Part shown: positions 1-6,185 of the stretch, one piece after another
Layout: each line of letters begins with the position of its first letter
Position numbering within the stretch: position 1 is the first letter of the stretch
From: Mageeibacillus sp. UBA1193
GTDB lineage: Bacteria; Bacillota; Clostridia; Saccharofermentanales; Saccharofermentanaceae
DNA length: 11,859 bases
Direction of reading: 5' to 3'
Assembly (NCBI GenBank): GCA_002310155.1
Contig: DBYF01000073.1
Span: 4,935 to 16,793 of the forward strand
Notes under the pieces: model-generated
The model's database searches: none
What the model was told of the DNA's origin: nothing
The model's input: the letters and a program-made list of their open reading frames with translations, nothing else
Position numbers and translations under genes: made by a program

Positions 1-144
1 CGCAGGAAGGACACATTCTTACTTCACTCATAATCAACCTCGATCCCCATCTCATCTATAGCATGAAGTCCGACGCGGTTTATGTCAAGCAAAGCCGGGG
101 CGGAATAGGAGCGGGTAACAATGTGACAAATGCAGGTTTTCCAG

Positions 145-156
145 CAGTTGCAACTG
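145..156. promoter_or_regulatory. Perfect 12-bp palindrome, candidate operator
   Basis: CAGTTG followed directly by CAACTG gives a perfect 12-bp dyad. A third CAGTTG half-site follows at 158-163 and runs into a TTGACA box at 161-166. The arrangement (two inverted half-sites, then one direct half-site overlapping a -35) is what a repressor site often looks like. An outer near-perfect inverted repeat, AATGTGACAA at 120-129 against TTGACACATT at 161-170 (9 of 10 pairs), encloses it. The binding protein is unknown; the XRE regulator encoded at 296 is the obvious candidate. Confidence 0.4.
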
Positions 157-160
157 GCAG

Positions 161-189
161 TTGACACATTTCCAAGCCGGCTTGATAGT
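161..189 (+). promoter_or_regulatory. Candidate sigma-A promoter with a palindrome in its spacer
   Basis: A consensus -35 TTGACA (161-166) is followed, 17 nt later, by GATAGT (184-189; 4 of 6 matches to TATAAT). A perfect 12-bp palindrome, CAAGCCGGCTTG (173-184), fills most of the spacer and touches the -10. If used, transcription would start about 100 nt before the start codon at 296. A second extended -10-like sequence, TGCTATAGT, lies at 206-214. Confidence 0.35.
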
Positions 190-265
190 GCGCAATCGGC
201 CTGTCTGCTATAGTCAGGTCAATCAAGCAGACGCGTCGTCTTGAGAGAAGCAAACACACGAAAAC

Positions 266-274
266 TGATATAAT
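266..274 (+). promoter_or_regulatory. Extended -10 promoter of the XRE-galactosidase operon
   Basis: TGATATAAT is a perfect extended -10 (TGn plus TATAAT at 269-274). No good -35 lies 16-18 nt upstream; TTGAGA at 241-246 is too far (22-nt spacer). A start about 7 nt after the box would leave a leader of about 15 nt, just enough to contain the GAGG ribosome-binding site at 284-287. An imperfect 22-bp dyad (223-244, arms TCAAG/CTTGA around GACGCGTC) lies immediately upstream. Confidence 0.6.
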
Positions 275-295
275 GAATGAAGTGAGGTTAGTGAT

Positions 296-1285
296 ATGAT
301 CCTGGCAGAAAAGATAATGGAAGAAAGAAAAAAGAACGGCTGGTCGCAGGAAGAGCTCGCCGAGAAACTTGGTGTCTCCCGTCAGTCCGTCAGCAAGTGG
401 GAGAGCGCCCAGTCGGTCCCTGATCTGCAGAGAATCCTTGAGATGAGCAGGATCTTCAATGTAACAACGGATTATCTCCTGAAAGATGAAGTTGAGAATC
501 AGCCAGCCGTCCAGGCCACGGAAGATTCGGGAAAAGAACTCCGCCGCCTGTCGATGGAAGAGGCGAATGCCTTCCTCTCCGATAATCAGAGATTCGCGGG
601 GAAGATCGCCACGGGATGCATGATCTGCGTCCTCTGTCCCATTCCGCTTCTTATCATCATGGCCCTTCAGAAGGCGGAAGTACTCGCCCTGTCTGAAGAC
701 TCAGCGGGCGCCATCGGCGTGATCGCACTTCTTGCAGTCGTCGCGGTCTCCCTGATCTTTATCCTCCCCGCGGCTTTAAGCACCGGAAAATGGGATTGGC
801 TGGAAAAAGAAGTCTTTGATACCGAATACGGTGTCGATGGTCTGGTAAAGTCCAGATCCGAAAAGCATAAGAAGCACTTCGTCCGTGCCATCACCGGCGG
901 CACACTCTTTGCTATCGGCGGCGTGATCGCACTGCTTCTGGGTGCCTTTATCGACACGAATAACACACCCCTTCACATGGGATTGTGCTGTGTCCTTCTC
1001 GCCTGTATGGCCATTGCCGCGTTCCTGATCATCAACGCGGGCATCATCTCGGACGGCTATTCCAAGCTGCTTCAGGAAGGCGACTACAGCAAAGAAGAAA
1101 AGAGCAACACTCTTCTTAAGGCCATCACGCCTGTATACTGGACAGTCGTTACCGCCATCTTCCTCGGGTGGAGTTTCCTTTCCGACAGATGGGATATCAC
1201 CTGGATCGTGTGGGTGATCGCCGGCGTCCTCTACGGAGGCTTAAGTGCGATCCTCCGTGAACTGCATAAGAACAAGATGAAATAA
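296..1285 (+). CDS. Membrane-anchored XRE-family transcriptional regulator
   Basis: A 329-residue protein with an N-terminal XRE/Cro helix-turn-helix (about residues 3-62; the recognition region reads GVSRQSVSKWE) followed by a charged linker and a membrane domain. I count six hydrophobic segments near residues 101-123, 138-161, 198-219, 228-250, 277-295 and 301-318. HTH proteins with polytopic tails are common in Clostridia, usually uncharacterised. By inference the membrane part senses an envelope or solute signal, or tethers the DNA-binding domain near the membrane. The ATG at 296 has GAGG 8 nt upstream and an extended -10 at 266-274. The galactosidase gene follows after 18 nt, so the two are very probably co-transcribed. 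The specific target is unknown; the palindromes at 145-244 are candidate binding sites. Confidence 0.85.
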   Translation: MILAEKIMEERKKNGWSQEELAEKLGVSRQSVSKWESAQSVPDLQRILEMSRIFNVTTDYLLKDEVENQPAVQATEDSGKELRRLSMEEANAFLSDNQRFAGKIATGCMICVLCPIPLLIIMALQKAEVLALSEDSAGAIGVIALLAVVAVSLIFILPAALSTGKWDWLEKEVFDTEYGVDGLVKSRSEKHKKHFVRAITGGTLFAIGGVIALLLGAFIDTNNTPLHMGLCCVLLACMAIAAFLIINAGIISDGYSKLLQEGDYSKEEKSNTLLKAITPVYWTVVTAIFLGWSFLSDRWDITWIVWVIAGVLYGGLSAILRELHKNKMK

Positions 1286-1303
1286 TCATCGGAGGAATCA
1301 CAG

Positions 1304-3145
1304 ATGGAGTTTTACGCGGAACTGCGCCTTCGGGGCGATGAGTATAACGACGGATACGGCAACGGAATGACGTTGTCCGGAAGTGAGACCGTACGAAGCC
1401 TCGAAGAAGTTTCAAAGACAGAAAATGAAACTGTTTTCAAGACGAAGAAAGGGCATACTCTGCGTGTACTCCATGAGAAAAAAGGAGATGTCACCATCTG
1501 CCGCAGCATCTTTGAAAACACATCATCCGAAGATGCCGTGATCGAGCTCCTGTCCAGTTTCGCGATCCGTGATCTCGATGCTGACCGGATGCACCGTGCA
1601 ACCTCTTTCTGGAGCGCAGAAGGAAAACTCCTCTCGCAGGATCTTGTGGAACTGAACATGGAAAAGTCATGGGCCAACCATGGCTTCCGTATCGAGAAAT
1701 TCGGACAGGCAGGAAGTATGCCTGTCCGTAAATACTTCCCGTTTATCGTGATGGAAAATACGAGGACCGGTACCTTTACCGGTGTGCAGCTCTACCTGGC
1801 CTCGAGCTGGCAGATCGAAGTGATCCGAAATAAAGAACTGGTTTCCCTTCACGGCGGTATCGCTGACCGGGATTACGGACAGTGGTTCAGGACAGTCCGT
1901 CCCGGCGAAGTCTTCGAGAGTCCGAAGGCTGTTGTTGCCGAGGGTACTTCCCTTCTCGAAGTCTGTGACAAACTGGTAAAAGCACAGTCACCGCGCATCG
2001 CATCTCCCGATAAAGATCTTCCGGTGATCTTCAATGAATACTGCACCACCTGGGGTTCACCATCTTTCGAAAATCTCGAGAAAACGGCTAAACGGATCGA
2101 GGGCAGCGGCATCCGCTATCTCGTGATCGACTGCGGCTGGTATAAGAAGACGGACGATGAGAACTGGTTCGTCACCGCAGGCGACTGGAACCCGAGTCAG
2201 GTGCTTTTCCCTGACGGGATCAAGGCAGCGACCGACATGATCAGAAGCCACGGTTTTATCCCCGGTATCTGGTTTGAGATGGAGAACTGCGGCAAAGAAT
2301 CGGAAACCTACCAGAGAACGGAACTTCTACAGACACGTGACGGGTTCCCGGTCACGGTAGGTACGCGCCGTTTCCTCGACTTCCGCAAGAAAGAGGTCTG
2401 GGATTACCTGGATGAAAAGGTATTAAAACTCCTGAAAGATAACGGATTCGGATATCTGAAGGTGGACTATAACGAGAACATGGGCGCCGGTGTCGACGGC
2501 GAAGAGAGCTATGGCGAGGGCGTCCGTCAGTCAGTGCTCCGAAGCCAGGATTACTTCCGCCACCTGTCCGATGAGATCCCGGATCTCGTGATCGAGAACT
2601 GCGCCAGCGGCGGCCACCGTCTCGAGCCTTCCATGATGGAGCTCGTATCTCAGGCAAGTTTCTCCGACGCGCACGAGTGCACTACGATCCCCCTGATCGC
2701 GGCAAACCTCCATCGCCTGATCCGTCCGGAGCAGAGCCAGATCTGGGCTGTGCTCCGTGAGAAGGATTCGAAAGACCGCATCCTTTATACTCTGACAGCT
2801 GCCTTCCTCGGACGGCTCTGTCTCTCCGGTGAAGTCTTTGATCTGTCTGAAGAGCAGTGGGATCTCGCCCTCGAGGGGATCAGGTTCTATCAGAAAGTGA
2901 GCCACATCATCCGTGACGGTATAACGACCGCCATCGAAACTCCGCTTCAGGACTATACGAGACCGATGGGATATCAGGCTGTGCTCCGTGAGTGCGAAAA
3001 GGAAGCCCTCCTGATCGTGCATACATTTGAGGGTGGCGCAGACCCGGACCTCACTTCCCTTCTTTCCGGATGGAAAGTGAAGGAAAGCTTCGGCTCAGAT
3101 CTTACATCGGATTTTCAGGGAAAAGTATTCCTGCTGGAAAAATAA
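1304..3145 (+). CDS. GH36 alpha-galactosidase, cytoplasmic
   Basis: A 613-residue glycoside hydrolase of family 36 (clan GH-D), expected to release terminal alpha-linked galactose from oligosaccharides such as melibiose or raffinose with retention of configuration. Residues 1-230 look like the N-terminal beta-sandwich; the TIM barrel follows. Visible motifs are DCGW (276-279), GDW (293-295), the putative nucleophile Asp388 in KVDYN, the galactose-recognition CxxGxxR motif (Cys433-Gly436-Arg439) and the putative acid/base Asp455 in FSD. There is no signal peptide, so the substrate must be imported, yet no sugar transporter lies in the window. It is shorter than typical 700-750-residue GH36 enzymes. 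The ATG has GGAGG 8 nt upstream. Alpha-N-acetylgalactosaminidase activity within the same family cannot be excluded. Confidence 0.9.
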   Translation: MEFYAELRLRGDEYNDGYGNGMTLSGSETVRSLEEVSKTENETVFKTKKGHTLRVLHEKKGDVTICRSIFENTSSEDAVIELLSSFAIRDLDADRMHRATSFWSAEGKLLSQDLVELNMEKSWANHGFRIEKFGQAGSMPVRKYFPFIVMENTRTGTFTGVQLYLASSWQIEVIRNKELVSLHGGIADRDYGQWFRTVRPGEVFESPKAVVAEGTSLLEVCDKLVKAQSPRIASPDKDLPVIFNEYCTTWGSPSFENLEKTAKRIEGSGIRYLVIDCGWYKKTDDENWFVTAGDWNPSQVLFPDGIKAATDMIRSHGFIPGIWFEMENCGKESETYQRTELLQTRDGFPVTVGTRRFLDFRKKEVWDYLDEKVLKLLKDNGFGYLKVDYNENMGAGVDGEESYGEGVRQSVLRSQDYFRHLSDEIPDLVIENCASGGHRLEPSMMELVSQASFSDAHECTTIPLIAANLHRLIRPEQSQIWAVLREKDSKDRILYTLTAAFLGRLCLSGEVFDLSEEQWDLALEGIRFYQKVSHIIRDGITTAIETPLQDYTRPMGYQAVLRECEKEALLIVHTFEGGADPDLTSLLSGWKVKESFGSDLTSDFQGKVFLLEK

Positions 3146-3167
3146 TCCCGGCAGGAATTTCTTCTAC
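3128..3167 (+). terminator. Rho-independent terminator overlapping the galactosidase stop
   Basis: A 10-bp stem pairs 3128-3137 (TTCCTGCTGG) with 3148-3157 (CCGGCAGGAA), one G-U pair, around a 10-nt A-rich loop that contains the TAA stop at 3143-3145. It is followed by TTTCTTCT, a moderate T-tract. Read on the other strand the hairpin is followed by a short T-run, so it may also stop the converging gene that ends at 3172. Confidence 0.65.
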
Positions 3168-3171
3168 TTAA

Positions 3172-3702
3172 TCATCTGTACTTTCTTTCAGGATGCGCTT
3201 CGTAGTACTCTTTCTTCGTCTCGTACATCCTCTCATCCGCGATATGCATCGCCGTACGGATATCCTCACCCTCCTGAACGATATACGTTCCGACAGAAAG
3301 ATGGACGTTCGACTCTTCTGAGATCTGTTCGAGATGTGCAAGCTTCTGTTCCAGTGCTTTTTCATCCGTATCGGGCGAAATGATCATGAACTCGTCGCCG
3401 CCGGCGCGGTAGATCTTGCCTTCCGGGAAAGCACCTTTCAGGACATTCGCTGCTTTACGGAGAAGATTATCTCCTTTATCATGACCGCTCTCGTCGTTCA
3501 CTCTCTTAAGGCCGTTAAGATCAATGAACAGCATCGCGTACGGATTTGCGATCTTCGTCTTGCCGGAAATGATATCACTGACGGTATTGTTCATCGCGTT
3601 ACGGTTCATAACACCGGTCAGCATATCCATCGTACCCATCAGCTCCAGCTTCATAAGAAGATTCTGGTTAGCGATCTTTCCTCCGCGGAACCGCAATATC
3701 AC
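3172..3702 (-). CDS. GGDEF-only diguanylate cyclase, probably N-terminally truncated
   Basis: A 176-residue protein that is almost only a GGDEF domain, which makes c-di-GMP from two GTP. The domain begins at about residue 23 (DMLTGVMNRN), the metal-binding segment is FIDLNGLK around Asp61, and the catalytic GGDEF is intact at 101-105. The RxxD inhibitory I-site that usually precedes it is absent (PEGK there). There is no sensor or membrane segment; the first about 20 residues look like the end of a linker helix. A TAG stop lies three codons upstream, so GTG at 3702 is the first possible start; no ribosome-binding site precedes it, and an extended -10 ends 6 nt away. The next ATG (3654) also lacks a Shine-Dalgarno sequence. 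It is either a stand-alone, leaderless cyclase or the remnant of a longer sensor-cyclase gene. Functional dimerisation without the sensor is uncertain. Confidence 0.75.
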   Translation of the reverse strand: MILRFRGGKIANQNLLMKLELMGTMDMLTGVMNRNAMNNTVSDIISGKTKIANPYAMLFIDLNGLKRVNDESGHDKGDNLLRKAANVLKGAFPEGKIYRAGGDEFMIISPDTDEKALEQKLAHLEQISEESNVHLSVGTYIVQEGEDIRTAMHIADERMYETKKEYYEAHPERKYR

Positions 3703-3708
3703 GTTTTT

Positions 3709-3717
3709 ATTCTACCA
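3709..3717 (-). promoter_or_regulatory. Extended -10 directly before the GGDEF-only gene
   Basis: On the - strand the sequence reads TGGTAGAAT, an extended -10 (hexamer TAGAAT, 3714 to 3709), followed by AAAAAC and then the GTG at 3702. The hexamer-to-start gap is 6 nt, so the predicted +1 is the first base of the start codon and the mRNA would be leaderless. No good -35 is visible. Confidence 0.45.
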
Positions 3718-3833
3718 TGTCAGAAAAGGCGAATTGCGACTTATCATCTGATATCTTGTAAACATCTGCTTTCTCTATTAATGAATTCTTCAATGTATAT
3801 TAACAATGCAGGCAATATGCGAAAAGCACCGAG

Positions 3834-3842
3834 TGCTATAAT
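3834..3842 (+). promoter_or_regulatory. Consensus extended -10 framed by an inverted repeat, before the 7-TM cyclase
   Basis: TGCTATAAT is a perfect extended -10. After TATAAT (3837-3842) come exactly 6 nt and then ATG at 3849, so transcription should start on or next to the start codon. The box lies inside a dyad with arms AGTGC (3832-3836) and GCACT (3844-3848), and a further GCAC half-site lies at 3826-3829, suggesting a repressor site over the -10. No -35 match is seen at 16-18 nt. Confidence 0.55.
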
Positions 3843-3848
3843 CGCACT

Positions 3849-5027
3849 ATGGAGATGAATTATACATTTTTTTACATAGAGGCGAATGTGGTATGCATCA
3901 TCATCTTTTTCATGATGCTTATGAGAGATTTGGGCACTGTCGGCCGACAGGCCAAGCAGATCCTCTTCCTCATCACGATGATCAGCCATATGCTGTACTT
4001 TACCAGTGATATCCTGTGGGTGCTGATCATGGCAGACTACATTCCCCATACCGCGTTTTCGGCAGCCTGTGTCAATATCTCGAATGCCGTGTTTCTCAGC
4101 GCCATCACATCATGCTGGTTCGTGTATGTCGAACTGTCCCAGGGAGAGGAATATATCACAAATCCTAAAGCCAGGCTGATCGCAATGATCCCGGCGATGG
4201 TCGAAGTTGTCGCCATGCTCTTCCTTTTCACTTTCTTCCCGCATCTCATGATCGACGAGAACAGAGAAATGACGTACATCTACTACATCGTCTTCATCAG
4301 CATCCCCGTGCTTTATATCTGCGTCAGTGGCGGAAGATCATTCGCCCGTGCTCTCCGGAAAGAAAACTTCGCGGTAAGAGGACAGTATCTTGTCTGCGCG
4401 ATCTACCCGGTCATCATTTCCATATTCGGCGTATGGCAGACCATGTGGCTGAATGCTCCCCTGTTCTGCTTCGGATGTACGATCATCATGCTGTATGTCT
4501 ACATCATCTCCCTGAATGACCAGGTATCGATCGACGAGCTGACGAAGCTTAACAACAGGACCCAGCTCAAGAAATACATCGTTAGTGAACATTCCAGACA
4601 GGGTTCCGATAAGGTCGTCCGCTATATTCTTATGATGGACCTGAACAAATTCAAGTATATCAACGACCAGTTCGGACATATCGAGGGAGACCGCGCGCTG
4701 AAGCGGACTGCAGACGCACTCAGATCAGCCTGCGGAAGTAACCCGTTAAGATCTTTCATCGCAAGATATGGCGGCGACGAATTCATCGTCATCGCCAAGA
4801 CGGAGAACGAGGATCAGATCATCGAACTGAGCAGGAGCATTAAGGAAAAGATCGTCCAGCTGAACGAAGAATCCGGATCCAAATATGAGCTCACCGCCAG
4901 CATAGGATATGCCAGCTACAGCAGCAGTGAGATCGCTGATTTCCAGGCAGCACTGGCCAAAGCGGATGAAGAACTCTATAAAGATAAAGCGAAAAGAAAG
5001 CAGGCTGAAAAAGCGGCTGTCTCCTAA
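3849..5027 (+). CDS. Membrane diguanylate cyclase (7-TM sensor plus GGDEF)
   Basis: A 392-residue protein. Hydrophobic segments near residues 7-25, 38-62, 73-97, 109-135, 143-165, 181-200 and 206-224 form a likely seven-helix sensor. The C-terminal GGDEF domain starts at about 229 (DELTKLNNR), has the metal-site segment MMDLNKFK and an intact GGDEF at 308-312, so it should make c-di-GMP. The I-site RxxD is missing (PLRS), suggesting no product inhibition through that site. The N-terminus (FFYIEANVVC) matches my memory of a clostridial sensor-cyclase family, which argues for a start at ATG 3849 or 3855 rather than GTG 3888, although that GTG is the one with a GAGG 5 nt upstream. An in-frame TAA at 3801 and no other start codon in between exclude a longer form. 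GGAG at 3851-3854 abuts ATG 3855, too close to act as a Shine-Dalgarno sequence. The gene is divergent from the other GGDEF gene. Confidence 0.88.
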   Translation: MEMNYTFFYIEANVVCIIIFFMMLMRDLGTVGRQAKQILFLITMISHMLYFTSDILWVLIMADYIPHTAFSAACVNISNAVFLSAITSCWFVYVELSQGEEYITNPKARLIAMIPAMVEVVAMLFLFTFFPHLMIDENREMTYIYYIVFISIPVLYICVSGGRSFARALRKENFAVRGQYLVCAIYPVIISIFGVWQTMWLNAPLFCFGCTIIMLYVYIISLNDQVSIDELTKLNNRTQLKKYIVSEHSRQGSDKVVRYILMMDLNKFKYINDQFGHIEGDRALKRTADALRSACGSNPLRSFIARYGGDEFIVIAKTENEDQIIELSRSIKEKIVQLNEESGSKYELTASIGYASYSSSEIADFQAALAKADEELYKDKAKRKQAEKAAVS

Positions 5028-5033
5028 ACGGTT

Positions 5034-5060
5034 CCCTTACACCGTGTAACCGGGTTCTTT
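5034..5060 (+). terminator. Weak hairpin in the 9-nt gap between converging genes
   Basis: TTACAC (5037-5042) pairs with GTGTAA (5044-5049), and CCC (5034-5036) can pair with GGG (5052-5054) across a two-base bulge; TTCTTTG follows on the + strand. The hairpin covers the stop codon of the tautomerase gene. It may terminate the 7-TM cyclase transcript, but the T-tract is poor and the short loop strained. Confidence 0.3.
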
Positions 5061-5261
5061 GTAAAGGACATCCTTGTCGGCCATGATCTGTCCGTCATAG
5101 ACATTTTTCCAGTCGGCCTGATCTACTTCTTTGATGGCTACAGATACGGATGATAAATTGCATCCGAGAGCTTCAGCAACGACCTCCGCGACCTTATCGG
5201 CGCAATTCTGCTTCACTTCTTCCGTTCTTCCCGGATAACATTTGATCTCTACATGTGGCAT
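5037..5261 (-). CDS. pptA: PptA-like tautomerase (4-oxalocrotonate tautomerase superfamily)
   Basis: A 74-residue protein of the 4-oxalocrotonate tautomerase superfamily, whose members use the amino group or ring nitrogen of Pro1 (exposed after Met removal) as the acid/base in keto-enol tautomerisation. The sequence opens MPHVEIKCYP and ends KEPGYTV, with an SSVSVA strand and a Trp near residue 51. This pattern closely resembles E. coli PptA (YdcE; MPHIDIKCFP, SSISIA, KKPGYS), of similar length. The physiological substrate of that subgroup is not well defined. The start is well supported: GGGAGG 8 nt before ATG at 5261. It follows the unknown 289-residue gene by 28 nt, so co-transcription is likely, although a possible extended -10 lies over the upstream stop codon. 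The two genes may work together, but nothing in the sequence shows how. Confidence 0.85.
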   Translation of the reverse strand: MPHVEIKCYPGRTEEVKQNCADKVAEVVAEALGCNLSSVSVAIKEVDQADWKNVYDGQIMADKDVLYKEPGYTV

Positions 5262-5285
5262 ATGATATACCTCCCTAAGTGTTTT

Positions 5286-5294
5286 ATTATCACA
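5286..5294 (-). promoter_or_regulatory. Possible internal promoter of the tautomerase gene
   Basis: On the - strand TGTGATAAT (TGn plus GATAAT, 5291 to 5286) overlaps the stop codon of the upstream gene. A start about 7 nt downstream would give an 18-nt leader containing the GGGAGG site. No clear -35 is visible, so this is weak. Confidence 0.35.
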
Positions 5295-6159
5295 CAGCGA
5301 ATATCTGCTGTTCCAGCTGATCGATCCGCTTGATCAGATCGACCTGTCGTGCCTTGAGTTCTGCTTCATTTCTGCCCTGATACTGAATATCCTGAAGTGC
5401 TTTTCCCAGCGCCGTCTTCGGTTCGGAACTCCTGGACAGAAGCTCTTCACTTGCTCCCAGAAAAGATTTCTCTTCAGAGCTCTCTTTCTTCTTTCTGCCA
5501 AACAGTTTGCCGGTAAATCCATCCGCCCTCATTCCGCCACCCTCGGTGGAAATAAGAAGATCGCTCATGTCCTTATTGATATTCTTGGAAACAACGCCCT
5601 GGCAATCCGGGTTCGGAACCCACACACCATTCACGTAGTATTCGTTTTCACGCATTGCCTCGTAATCCGAAACCAGATTCTCGATGGCCGTCGTATCCTG
5701 ACATTTATCGCTTTCGCCGGTCGCACGCATTCTCTCCATGTTATGCTCTTCTTCTGCATCCATCTTCGCGAAAGCTGAGAGGCTCTGAGTCGGGCGGGCG
5801 TTCCTGATCCTGTCCGTATCGGGAGAGATCTCGATCGCGATCGCGCAGTATTCGATGATGTCATCCACATACTCCGAGAGCTCTTCGCGCACCGTTTTCC
5901 ATTCGGAATCCTCCGCGATCTTCTGAAGCTTCATCACACTTTTCGAATTACTGATAAGAAGCTCGGAAGTCGACGATACTTTATATCCGCAGAGCATCTT
6001 CAGTATCGCGGCTCTCGCGGTCTGCTGTTTATTTCTCTTCAATTCGGTGATGAGATTCATCGCTTCGTAGTACTGTCCGTTACGGATCGCTTCAAGTGCT
6101 TTTGCCACGGACTCATAACCGGGTTCATTCACCATATTAGAAGCAGCATAGTTTTCCAT
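5290..6159 (-). CDS. Unrecognised soluble protein, highly charged, C-terminal coiled coil
   Basis: A 289-residue protein that I do not recognise. It has no signal peptide and no membrane segment, so it is probably cytoplasmic. Residues about 15-60 are helical and recall a TPR-like repeat (AKALEAIRNGQYYEAMNLI). The middle is acidic. An aromatic patch, YYVNGVWVPNPDC, lies near residues 172-185, followed by a Gly-rich and Lys-rich stretch (GKLFGRKKKES) that may be a flexible linker. The last about 30 residues (ELKARQVDLIKRIDQLEQQ) predict a coiled coil. The ATG at 6159 is chosen because GGAGG lies 5 nt upstream; a TTG four codons earlier is part of that ribosome-binding region and is rejected. 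It sits 26 nt after tetR and 28 nt before the tautomerase gene, so it is probably the middle gene of a three-gene operon under TetR control. Confidence 0.75.
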   Translation of the reverse strand: MENYAASNMVNEPGYESVAKALEAIRNGQYYEAMNLITELKRNKQQTARAAILKMLCGYKVSSTSELLISNSKSVMKLQKIAEDSEWKTVREELSEYVDDIIEYCAIAIEISPDTDRIRNARPTQSLSAFAKMDAEEEHNMERMRATGESDKCQDTTAIENLVSDYEAMRENEYYVNGVWVPNPDCQGVVSKNINKDMSDLLISTEGGGMRADGFTGKLFGRKKKESSEEKSFLGASEELLSRSSEPKTALGKALQDIQYQGRNEAELKARQVDLIKRIDQLEQQIFAV

Positions 6160-6185
6160 CGTGACCTCCAAAAGATACTGATCGA

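Larger units (their letters stand above)
1..295. other. Leading intergenic region, dyad-rich; no recognisable gene
   Basis: No convincing gene is visible. One + strand frame stays open from the window edge (position 3) to a TGA at 162-164, about 53 codons. It could be the tail of a gene starting outside the window, but its translation matches nothing I recognise and has no known motif. From 120 onward the stretch is dominated by inverted repeats and promoter-like boxes, which fits a regulatory region for the gene at 296 better than coding sequence. Confidence 0.5.

Noticed and set aside
2531..3022. A 163-codon - strand frame inside the galactosidase gene
   Set aside because: It lies opposite the conserved GH36 catalytic region and has no start signal.
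3334..3858. A 174-codon + strand frame over the GGDEF-only gene
   Set aside because: It is antisense to a clear GGDEF domain and its sequence resembles no family. The overlapped - strand frame has intact catalytic motifs.
3744..4049. - strand frame upstream of the GGDEF-only gene with a hydrophobic stretch, considered as its lost sensor domain
   Set aside because: It mostly runs antisense to the 7-TM cyclase gene, ends in two stop codons and is in a different frame. A single frameshift does not join it to the GGDEF domain.
3172..5027. Complete c-di-GMP module (cyclase with phosphodiesterase or PilZ/riboswitch)
   Set aside because: No EAL, HD-GYP or PilZ domain and no c-di-GMP riboswitch-like leader is visible in the window, so only synthesis is encoded here.
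5829..5842. Run of overlapping GATCGC motifs and generally high GATC density
   Set aside because: It lies within a coding gene, and GATC is common throughout the window because ATC is the preferred isoleucine codon. No clustering in intergenic DNA suggests an origin or methylation switch.
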